The notes under the pieces: model-generated | The model's database searches: none | Told to the model about the DNA's origin: nothing | The model's input: the letters and a program-made list of their open reading frames with translations, nothing else | In this document: positions 1 through 6,842 of the stretch, in pieces | How the letters are laid out: the number at the start of each line of letters is the position of its first letter | Position numbering within the stretch: position 1 is the stretch's first letter | From: Actinomycetota bacterium | Lineage (GTDB): Bacteria; Actinomycetota; CADDZG01; WHSQ01 | NCBI GenBank assembly: GCA_016781115.1 | Contig: JADDQX010000085.1 | Span: 2,367-9,208, forward strand | Length of the DNA: 6,842 nt | Reading direction: 5' to 3' | Made by a program: the position numbers and the translations under genes

Positions 1-554
1 CGCCGTCGAACCCGGAACTAGAGCGGTTCCTCGACCGCTGTGGTGTCGTTCTTGCCGATGGGCACCGGTACGAGATAGCTCTCGCGGGAGAGGCGCTGGT
101 AGGTCACGCCGCGACGCTGTTCGAACGCGGCGCCTGGATCTTCATCGACTATGGGATGGAGGCCTCCGAGGCCGCGCAGCGACCCTCTGGCACCCTCGTG
201 TGCTACTCGTCCGCCGGCACCGACGACCTTCCTCTGGTGCACCCGGGCGAGAAGGACATCACGGCGCACGCGAACTGGACGGCGATCCGACTCGCCATGG
301 AAAGAGCGGGCCAGACGACGAGGGGGCCGCGGGCTCAGCGCGACGTGCTGAAGAGCCTCGGCCTCGACGATCTCCACGACAACCTGCGTGCCGAGTTCAC
401 ACGCGCATCGTCGGACGGCGAGGGGGCGGTTGCCGTGAAGGCGCTGTCGCGCCGGCAGGCGTTGGGAGCGCTGGCGGACCGCAACGGGCTCGGGGGGCTA
501 GGTGTGATGGTGGGGTGCCGCGGGATCCCGGCCCCCTCCTTCATCGAGCCCTAA
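1..554 (+). CDS. MidA/NDUFAF7-family SAM-dependent methyltransferase, C-terminal part (5' truncated by window edge)
   Basis: The reading frame is open from base 3 and ends at TAA 552-554, giving 183 visible residues, about half of the usual 330-390 for the family. Family hallmarks are the FIDYG strand (visible residues 47-51), a following GTLVCY segment that matches the family's G-T-L-x-x-Y, and PGEKDITAHANW (81-92), which corresponds to the PGxxDxTxHVxF signature of the MidA/NDUFAF7 (formerly DUF185) proteins. The GxGxG SAM-binding loop would lie upstream of the window, so catalytic competence cannot be judged. In eukaryotes NDUFAF7 methylates an arginine of a complex I subunit during assembly; the substrate of bacterial members is not generally established. 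The gene is convergent with hsp20 and has no evident link to the chaperone operon. The family call is by motif recognition and the frame is certain. Confidence 0.82.
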   Translation, partial: PSNPELERFLDRCGVVLADGHRYEIALAGEALVGHAATLFERGAWIFIDYGMEASEAAQRPSGTLVCYSSAGTDDLPLVHPGEKDITAHANWTAIRLAMERAGQTTRGPRAQRDVLKSLGLDDLHDNLRAEFTRASSDGEGAVAVKALSRRQALGALADRNGLGGLGVMVGCRGIPAPSFIEP

Positions 555-560
555 CGCGCA

Positions 561-584
561 GAGGCCGGCCCGCGGGCCGGCCTC
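561..584. terminator. Perfect GC-only-stem palindrome between convergent genes, candidate bidirectional terminator
   Basis: GAGGCCGGCC followed by CGCGGGCCGGCCTC reads identically on both strands over 24 bp. It starts 6 bp after the methyltransferase stop codon and lies 21 bp beyond the hsp20 stop codon, where a shared terminator for converging transcripts would be expected. RNA from either strand can fold into a 10-bp GC-rich stem with a 4-nt CGCG loop. Neither strand has a U-tract after it, so it is not a canonical intrinsic terminator. It could act as a U-less hairpin terminator, a 3' RNA-stabilising hairpin, or a pause site for Rho. Confidence 0.55.
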
Positions 585-605
585 CCCACGATCGACCTAT
601 CGAGG

Positions 606-1055
606 TCAGTTCTCGAGCACCCTGCTGTTGCCGCCGCGCTGGATCGAGATCTTCTTCGGCTGAACCTCCGCCGAGTACGGGATCGTCAGCTCGAGGACGC
701 CGTTGTCGTAGTGGGCGCTGATCTGCTCGACGTCCAGGCCCTTACCGAGAGCGACCTTCTGCGTGAAGTCGCCGTAGAAGGTCCCGCGCCGGACGAACCG
801 CACGTCCTCCGCGTCGTAGGGGAAGCCTCGCTTCCCGTTGATCAGAAGGGTGGACTCCTGGACCATGACCTCCACATCGTCCGGGTTCACGCCCGGCAGG
901 TCCATGCGGATGACCAGCTTGTCGCCGGAGTGGAACACGTCGGTGGGGACGTTGAAGCCGCTCCAGCTGGGGGTAGGGGCGGTGCCCAGATCGGATCCGA
1001 AGAACCTCTGGAAGATGTCGTCGACATCACGGACGTTGCTGTTACCGAGACGCAT
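606..1055 (-). CDS. hsp20: Small heat-shock protein, Hsp20/alpha-crystallin family
   Basis: The 149-residue product is a normal length for a bacterial small heat-shock protein, a cytoplasmic ATP-independent holdase that forms oligomers and keeps unfolding proteins in a form DnaK and ClpB can rescue. The N-terminal arm (about 1-35) contains an amphipathic DDIFQRFFG stretch typical of the family. The alpha-crystallin domain spans about 36-130, with MDLPGVNPDDVEV (51-63), the L-I-N-G-K-R strand (71-76) and the hallmark GVLELTIP (119-126). An IxI-type tail motif, ISI, follows at 136-138 and normally docks on neighbouring subunits. The ATG at 1055 is preceded by AGGAGGT (1061-1067) at a 5-nt spacing, which fixes the start. 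It lies 95 nt downstream of the dehydrogenase gene but has its own promoter, so it is probably both independently heat-regulated and open to read-through from the operon. Confidence 0.95.
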   Translation of the reverse strand: MRLGNSNVRDVDDIFQRFFGSDLGTAPTPSWSGFNVPTDVFHSGDKLVIRMDLPGVNPDDVEVMVQESTLLINGKRGFPYDAEDVRFVRRGTFYGDFTQKVALGKGLDVEQISAHYDNGVLELTIPYSAEVQPKKISIQRGGNSRVLEN

Positions 1056-1060
1056 GCTGC

Positions 1061-1067
1061 ACCTCCT
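1061..1067 (-). promoter_or_regulatory. Shine-Dalgarno sequence of hsp20
   Basis: AGGAGGT on the minus strand, 5 nt before the ATG at 1055. It is a full anti-16S match and decides the start of hsp20. Confidence 0.85.
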
Positions 1068-1093
1068 ATGTCTCGCCGTTCACTTACGGCCCC

Positions 1094-1122
1094 ATTTTAG
1101 ACATACCTGCTGCAGTTGTCAA
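1094..1122 (-). promoter_or_regulatory. Sigma70-type promoter of hsp20
   Basis: On the minus strand the -35 box is TTGACA (1122-1117, perfect consensus) and the -10 box is TAAAAT (1099-1094, one mismatch to TATAAT), with exactly 17 nt between them. The expected transcription start is near 1086-1088, giving a leader of about 30 nt that includes the Shine-Dalgarno sequence. The region is visibly AT-richer than its surroundings. A near-consensus promoter for a stress gene suggests control by repression rather than by an alternative sigma factor, in line with the inverted repeats that cover it. Confidence 0.8.
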
Positions 1123-1134
1123 CAGGTAATCTAA
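1097..1134. promoter_or_regulatory. Imperfect inverted repeat spanning the hsp20 -10 to -35 region, candidate operator
   Basis: The plus strand carries TTAGACATACCTG at 1097-1109 and CAGGTAATCTAA at 1123-1134. The reverse complement of the second is TTAGATTACCTG, which matches the first apart from a short central difference and a 1-nt gap. The inner 6 bp (TACCTG 1104-1109 and CAGGTA 1123-1128) are perfect, with 13 bp between them. The repeat encloses the -35 box and runs into the -10 box, so a protein bound here would block RNA polymerase. The binding protein is unknown; HspR is the obvious candidate because it is encoded nearby. Confidence 0.5.
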
Positions 1135-1153
1135 GTGCTGATGACTTAGGTTA
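1127..1153. promoter_or_regulatory. HAIR-like inverted repeat with 7-bp spacer upstream of the hsp20 promoter
   Basis: CTAAGT (1131-1136) and ACTTAG (1144-1149) form a perfect 6-bp inverted repeat separated by exactly 7 bp. The symmetry continues outward with one mismatch (TAA at 1127-1129 against TTA at 1151-1153), so 9 of 10 bp of each arm pair. The HspR operator HAIR is CTTGAGT-N7-ACTCAAG. On the minus strand this site reads CCTAAGT-N7-ACTTAGA, with the same spacer length and the inner AGT/ACT conserved but with several mismatches. It ends 8 bp upstream of the -35 box and overlaps the dehydrogenase stop codon. It is either a degenerate HspR site or a site for another regulator. Confidence 0.4.
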
Positions 1154-2077
1154 GTAGCCGGTAGCGGCGTCGACCAGCCCCTCCAGCTCCGCCGCGGAGC
1201 GGAAGCGGGCGACGTTTCGCTCCACGAGCGCGGTCAGCTCCGGGAGCGCCATGTCCCAGGTGTTGCCCACGTGTGGCGTGATCACCGCGTTCGGAAGCGC
1301 CCACAGAGGGTGTCCCTCGGGGAGAGGCTCGGGATCGGTGACATCGAGGGCCGCGCCGGCGATCTCTCCGTCGCGGAGCGCGTCGACCAGAGCCGGCGTG
1401 TCCACGAGTCCTCCGCGCGCCACGTTCACCAGCCACGCATCGCTCTTCATCGCCCCGAACGCGCTCGAGGAGAACAATCCCGAGGTCTCTTTCGTCAAGG
1501 CAGCGGCGAGCACGACGAAGCCCGCCTCGGGCAGCACATCGAGCAGAGCCGAGACCTCGACGGTGCGCTCGGCCCCCACCAGAGGCCGCCCCGACCTGTT
1601 CACGCCGATGACCCGGGGGCCGAGCGGCGCCAGCATGGCCGCCAGCTCGCTCCCGATGCCTCCCGTTCCTACGATCACGACCGTCTGTTCCGCCAGGCGC
1701 CGTTCGGGAGCCCCGAACGTCGCAGACACCCAGCTCGATGCCGCCGCGTGGACGTGCAGGCGGCGCGCCGCCATCAGCATCAGCGCGAGCGCATGCTCCG
1801 CGGTCGAATGGCCGTATATCCCCTTCGCGCAGGTCCAGGTGCGGCCGGGCTCTATCGCTCCGGCCGCGAAGAAGGCTTCTATCCCGGCGAAGGGCAACTG
1901 GACCCAGCTCGCGGGGCACTCCCGCAGCAGCGCCTTCAGCTGCTCGGGGGAACGTGGATCCGTCCACACCAGCGCGTCCGCCTCGCCGGGCGACGCGATG
2001 CTCCCGCCGCCCCGCTCCACCGCGTCGACGAGAGCGGACGTCGAGCCCGGTTCTATGGCAACCAGAACCCGCTTCAC
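1151..2077 (-). CDS. D-isomer-specific 2-hydroxyacid dehydrogenase (NAD(P)-dependent)
   Basis: From the GTG at 2077 the product has 308 residues, a normal length for the family. It would be a cytoplasmic oxidoreductase interconverting a 2-oxoacid and the D-2-hydroxyacid. The flexible catalytic domain is split around a Rossmann domain (about 95-275). The dinucleotide loop is GTGGIG (137-142), and the strand after it ends in VNRSG (159-163) instead of an acidic residue, which favours NADPH over NADH. The catalytic triad is complete: R221 in NVARGG, E250 in DPEPLPEGHPLW and H269 in TPHVG. It most resembles the GhrA/phosphoglycerate dehydrogenase-like groups, but the substrate cannot be read from the sequence. 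The frame is open further upstream to 2179, but that stretch overlaps the zinc-ribbon gene in another frame and is Arg/Pro-rich. GTG 2077 is preferred because it overlaps the preceding TGA by 4 nt and begins the first beta strand (KRVLVAIE). No good Shine-Dalgarno sequence is visible, which fits translational coupling. Confidence 0.9.
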   Translation of the reverse strand: MKRVLVAIEPGSTSALVDAVERGGGSIASPGEADALVWTDPRSPEQLKALLRECPASWVQLPFAGIEAFFAAGAIEPGRTWTCAKGIYGHSTAEHALALMLMAARRLHVHAAASSWVSATFGAPERRLAEQTVVIVGTGGIGSELAAMLAPLGPRVIGVNRSGRPLVGAERTVEVSALLDVLPEAGFVVLAAALTKETSGLFSSSAFGAMKSDAWLVNVARGGLVDTPALVDALRDGEIAGAALDVTDPEPLPEGHPLWALPNAVITPHVGNTWDMALPELTALVERNVARFRSAAELEGLVDAATGY

Positions 2078-2213
2078 AGCAGGGGCTCGTGGGCCGCTTC
2101 CACGTCCTCGCTCGCGCAGCTGCGACAGCGGCGGTCGTCGTCGGCGTGGATCGTGAAGGTATCGCCGCAGCTGCGGCAACGCAGGACCAACAGCTGCGGC
2201 GAAGGGTCCTGGG

Positions 2214-2217
<4 letters not shown>
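2074..2217 (-). CDS. Small zinc-ribbon protein, 47 residues, coupled to clpB and the dehydrogenase
   Basis: This is an unrecognised small gene. Its GTG start at 2217 overlaps the clpB stop codon in a GTGA, and its TGA stop at 2074-2076 overlaps the GTG of the dehydrogenase gene in a second GTGA. The product has two near-identical knuckles, RCRSCG (13-18) and RCRSCA (30-35). This places C14, C17, C31 and C34 as a CxxC-13-CxxC zinc-binding set, separated by a short turn segment (DTFTIHADDD) as in minimal zinc ribbons of the FmdB or rubredoxin-like kind. The tail (about 36-47) is acidic. There are no membrane or signal segments. An evolved four-cysteine motif together with stop/start overlaps on both sides is strong evidence that it is real despite its size. 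The two knuckles share a 13-nt DNA repeat with one mismatch, so one may be a duplicate of the other. Possible roles are a metal- or nucleic-acid-binding accessory factor or a regulator; no function can be assigned. Confidence 0.75.
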
Positions 2218-4802
<2,585 letters not shown>

Positions 4803-4820
4803 GGCATCACCTCGTAGGTC

Positions 4821-5279
4821 CTATTCGTTAGCGATCGGGGGTACCGCGAAGGTCCGGCGCCGGCCGGCCTGGTCGACGAAGTCCGCCTTCATCGCGCGCC
4901 GGACGCGGCGGACATCGCGCAGCGGCACCAGCGAGTTCCGATCCCGTGCCCCTATCGCTTCCTGCACCTGCTGCCGCACGCTCGCGATCTCATCCAGAGC
5001 GTTCTCGTAGCGAGCTTCCGCTCGTTCTAGCCTCCGTTCGAGCTCCATGATGCGCATCACGCCGGCAAGGTTGATCCCCTCCTGCGTGAGCTCCTGGATC
5101 CGGCGGAGCCGCGCGATGTCGCGCTCGGAATAGCGGCGCGTGTTGCCTTCGGTGCGGTGTGGCTGCACGAGCCCCTTCCGCTCGTACACGCGCAACGTCT
5201 GTGGGTGCACGCCCGCGAGCTCCGCCGCGATCGAGATGACGTACATCGCTTGGTCGTTGCGATCTCCCCGTGTTGCCAT
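4821..5279 (-). CDS. hspR: HspR, MerR-family heat-shock repressor
   Basis: The 152-residue product is the expected repressor of the dnaK regulon; in Streptomyces and Mycobacterium it binds HAIR operators with DnaK as co-repressor. A winged helix-turn-helix of MerR type spans about 12-80: VISIAAELAGVHPQTLRVYE (14-33), the wing GNTRRYSERDIARLRRI (45-61), then EGINLAGVMRIMELE (67-81), which is close to the diagnostic HspR segment EGINLAGIKRIxELE. A coiled-coil dimerisation helix follows (about 78-110), then LVPL (117-120), a basic cluster RDVRRVRRAMK (121-131) and a less familiar tail. There are no cysteines or metal-sensing motifs of classical MerR proteins. ATG 5279 is set by AGGAGG (5285-5290) 5 nt upstream, which overlaps the dnaJ stop codon. 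Met12 is an internal alternative without a visible Shine-Dalgarno sequence. Its place between dnaJ and clpB implies autoregulation with the whole operon. Confidence 0.95.
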   Translation of the reverse strand: MATRGDRNDQAMYVISIAAELAGVHPQTLRVYERKGLVQPHRTEGNTRRYSERDIARLRRIQELTQEGINLAGVMRIMELERRLERAEARYENALDEIASVRQQVQEAIGARDRNSLVPLRDVRRVRRAMKADFVDQAGRRRTFAVPPIANE

Positions 5280-5284
5280 CGTGT

Positions 5285-5290
5285 CCTCCT
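5285..5290 (-). promoter_or_regulatory. Shine-Dalgarno sequence of hspR, overlapping the dnaJ stop codon
   Basis: AGGAGG on the minus strand, 5 nt before ATG 5279. Its first two bases are the last two of the dnaJ TAG stop (5289-5291), so ribosomes ending dnaJ are placed directly at the hspR start. Confidence 0.8.
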
Positions 5291-6236
5291 AAGAAGCTTG
5301 ACGACCGGTGACTTGCTGTATGTGCTCTTCGAGGTGGCGTCGCGGGGACTCGTCGTGCACCTCCGCGAACCTCTCGAGAAGGTCCTTCTCCTGGCGGCTG
5401 AGCCGGGCGGGAACCTGCACCTGAACCTTCACGAGCAGGTCGCCGTTACCGCCGCGGGGCCGAGGGCCGCCGCGGCCTCGCACGCGCAGCGTCTTACCGT
5501 TCGGCGTGCCGGCCGCGACCTTCACCGTGACCGCGCCGTCCAGCGTCGGGACCTCCACCTTCGCTCCGAGTGCCGCTTCCGTGAAGGTGACCGGGAGATT
5601 CACGACGAGGTCGCCATCGCGTCCGCGCGTGAAGATGGGATGCGGCTCGACCTTGACCCGCACGAAGAGGTCGCCCTTCGGGCCCCCGTTTGGTCCGGGG
5701 CCTCCTCGTCCGGCAACCTTGATGCGGGCGCCGTCGCCGACCCCGGGCGGGATCTTGACCTTGCCGCCCTGGGGGACGGTGACGGTGGTCCCGTTGACGG
5801 CATCGGTGAAGCTCAGCGTGATCTCGGTCTCGAGGTCCTGCCCGCGCATGGGGCCGCGCGGGCGGAAGCCGAACCCACCCAAGAGGTCGTCGAAGATCGT
5901 GTCGGCTCCGGCCCCCCCGCCGTTGCCGAAGAGATCGCCGATGTTGACCCGGACGTTGCCGCCTCCGCCGGGGGCGTTGTAGAAGCGGCGACCACCGGAC
6001 TCCATGAACTGGCGGATCTGGTCGTACTCCGCCCGCTTCTCGTCGTTGGACAGGATCGCGTGGGCCTCGGAGATCTCCTTGAAGCGCGACTCGGCCCCGG
6101 GGTCACCCTCGTTCGCGTCGGGGTGGTGCTTCTGGGCGAGCTTCCGGTACGCCTTCTTGATCTCGTCCTTCGAAGCCTCTTTCGAGACCCCGAGGACCTT
6201 GTAGTAATCCTTCTCCGCCCAATCGCGCTGAGACAT
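5289..6236 (-). CDS. dnaJ: DnaJ-type co-chaperone without zinc finger (class B, CbpA-like)
   Basis: The 315-residue product stimulates DnaK ATPase and delivers clients to it. The J domain (about 9-75) begins KDYYKVLGVSK and has the essential HPD at 38-40. A Gly/Phe-rich linker follows (about 80-128, with G-G-G-N and GGFGFRPRG), then substrate-binding domains CTD I (about 133-215) and CTD II (about 216-280). The four CxxCxGxG zinc repeats of canonical DnaJ are absent: the chain runs from TVTVPQGG (151-158) straight into KIPPGVGDGARIKVAGRGG, the point where the finger would be inserted. The protein has no cysteine at all. This is CbpA/class B architecture, similar to the short DnaJ of Thermus thermophilus. 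The start is ATG 6236, 2 nt after the grpE stop, with GGAGGAG at 6242-6248. Longer in-frame reading to 6371 runs through grpE and does not look like protein of this family. Confidence 0.95.
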   Translation of the reverse strand: MSQRDWAEKDYYKVLGVSKEASKDEIKKAYRKLAQKHHPDANEGDPGAESRFKEISEAHAILSNDEKRAEYDQIRQFMESGGRRFYNAPGGGGNVRVNIGDLFGNGGGAGADTIFDDLLGGFGFRPRGPMRGQDLETEITLSFTDAVNGTTVTVPQGGKVKIPPGVGDGARIKVAGRGGPGPNGGPKGDLFVRVKVEPHPIFTRGRDGDLVVNLPVTFTEAALGAKVEVPTLDGAVTVKVAAGTPNGKTLRVRGRGGPRPRGGNGDLLVKVQVQVPARLSRQEKDLLERFAEVHDESPRRHLEEHIQQVTGRQAS

Positions 6237-6238
6237 GG

Positions 6239-6842
6239 CTACTCCTCCGTCGCCTCCGCCGCAACCGCCGGCTCGGCCCCGGCCGCTTCGACCGGACGAG
6301 CAACGACCACCATGGCGGCCCGCAGGACCTGATCGCCCAGCTTGTAGCCGCGGCGGTACACCGATCGGCACACGATCTGATCGACCTCGGGATCCTCCCG
6401 AGAATCCACTGCCTCGTGAACGTGAGGATCGAAGGGAACGCCTTCGGCAGGGATCTCCTCGAGCCCCTGCGCCTCCAACACCGTCTTCAACTCTTTGTAG
6501 ACGAGCTCGACCCCGCCGGCCCCCTGGTCGTGCTCCAGAGCGCGTTCGAGGTTGTCGAGCACGGGCAACAGCGACTCCAGCACGCGGGCCGTGGCGCGCC
6601 CCGCAGTAGCAGCCTGCTCGCGCATCATGCGCTTGCGATAGTTGTCGAAGTCAGCCTGCAACCGCCGCAGATCATCCAGGAAGTCCTGCTTCTCGACCTC
6701 CCCCTCAGCGACAGATGGACCGACCGCCTCACCGACCAGCTCCGAAAAGTCGGGCGCGTCACCCCCGTCGGCAGCCCCCGCGCCCGCGCCATGAGCCGCC
6801 GTATCCGCGCTGGGAGCCGGTGGCGCCGAGGCGGTCCCGTGC
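6239..6842 (-). CDS. grpE: GrpE, nucleotide-exchange factor of DnaK (N-terminus beyond window)
   Basis: The frame is open to the right edge of the window, giving 200 visible residues and a stop TAG at 6239-6241; the start codon is outside. GrpE acts as a cytoplasmic dimer that opens the DnaK nucleotide cleft to release ADP. The visible N-terminal part (about 1-46) is an Ala/Gly/Pro-rich, acidic, probably disordered segment. The long dimerising helix follows (about 47-105), with FLDDLRRLQADFDNYRKR (54-71) as the family signature. The C-terminal beta domain that contacts DnaK carries VPFDPHVHEAV (135-145) and RRGYKLGDQVLRAAMVVV (163-180). A short Ala/Glu-rich tail ends the protein. The TTG at 6659-6661 within LQADFDN is internal and not the start. 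With dnaJ 2 nt downstream, it is translationally coupled. dnaK is expected just upstream, outside the window. Confidence 0.95.
   Translation of the reverse strand, partial: HGTASAPPAPSADTAAHGAGAGAADGGDAPDFSELVGEAVGPSVAEGEVEKQDFLDDLRRLQADFDNYRKRMMREQAATAGRATARVLESLLPVLDNLERALEHDQGAGGVELVYKELKTVLEAQGLEEIPAEGVPFDPHVHEAVDSREDPEVDQIVCRSVYRRGYKLGDQVLRAAMVVVARPVEAAGAEPAVAAEATEE
6242..6248 (-). promoter_or_regulatory. Shine-Dalgarno sequence of dnaJ inside the end of grpE
   Basis: GGAGGAG on the minus strand, 5 nt before ATG 6236. It lies within the last codons of grpE and selects this ATG over the longer open frame. Confidence 0.8.

Noticed and set aside
1075..1090. GCCGT-N6-ACGGC hairpin in the hsp20 leader as an RNA thermometer
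   Set aside because: The stem is only 5 bp and does not pair with the Shine-Dalgarno sequence. With the promoter as placed, transcription would probably start within the 5' arm, so the full hairpin may not be in the RNA.
1118..1146. Possible CIRCE element (minus strand TCAGCACTT, 7 of 9 to TTAGCACTC)
   Set aside because: The second arm expected after 9 bp (GAGTGCTAA) is absent; the resemblance is limited to one half.
2078..2179. N-terminal extension of the dehydrogenase by 34 residues
   Set aside because: The extra residues are an Arg/Pro-rich run out of frame with the better-supported zinc-ribbon gene, and the family's first beta strand begins right after GTG 2077.
5157..6332. Long plus-strand open frame of 391 codons antisense to hspR and dnaJ
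   Set aside because: It lies opposite two genes with unmistakable family motifs. It is Arg/Leu/Val/Asp-rich without recognisable domains and is explained by the lack of stop codons opposite GC-rich coding sequence.
6237..6371. N-terminal extension of DnaJ by 45 residues
   Set aside because: It overlaps the conserved end of grpE and is Gly/Arg-rich low-complexity sequence. ATG 6236 has a strong Shine-Dalgarno sequence and is followed at once by the J domain.
6239..6661. Short GrpE starting at TTG 6661
   Set aside because: The TTG codes for the Leu inside the conserved LQADFDN helix, and the frame continues open and GrpE-like to the window edge.

Overview
The window looks like a heat-shock chaperone cluster from a GC-rich bacterium, most likely a member of the Actinomycetota outside the well-studied Streptomyces and Mycobacterium groups. 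The basis is the high GC content with GTG starts, a MerR-type HspR repressor gene inside a dnaK-type operon, and the absence of HrcA or a recognisable CIRCE element. HspR also occurs in other phyla (Deinococcus and Chloroflexi relatives, for example), so the assignment is an inference.

Layout from left to right. Bases 1-554 (+) hold the C-terminal half of a MidA/NDUFAF7-type SAM-dependent methyltransferase, whose 5' end lies outside the window. A perfect 24-bp palindrome follows at 561-584, between this gene and the convergent small heat-shock gene hsp20 (606-1055, -). hsp20 has its own near-consensus sigma70-type promoter (1094-1122), set in overlapping inverted repeats that look like operators. 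Everything to the right is on the minus strand and reads as one tightly packed operon: grpE (open at the right edge), dnaJ, hspR, clpB, a 47-residue zinc-ribbon protein and a D-2-hydroxyacid dehydrogenase. Gaps in transcriptional order are 2, 9 and 18 nt, followed by two successive 4-nt GTGA stop/start overlaps. dnaK is expected just beyond the right edge, upstream of grpE.

How the genes fit together. GrpE and DnaJ are the nucleotide-exchange factor and J-domain co-chaperone of DnaK. ClpB is the hexameric disaggregase that works with DnaK. Hsp20 is an ATP-independent holdase that keeps aggregates accessible to them. HspR is the expected repressor of the set, and in studied actinobacteria it uses DnaK as co-repressor. 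The zinc-ribbon protein and the dehydrogenase are not standard members of this machinery, but their overlapping starts imply that they are translated together with clpB.

Most of the window is well-understood housekeeping biology. The parts that deserve attention are the small zinc-ribbon gene at 2074-2217, its coupling to the dehydrogenase, the cysteine-free DnaJ without a zinc finger, and the operator-like architecture upstream of hsp20. I see no mobile element, CRISPR array, tRNA or rRNA.
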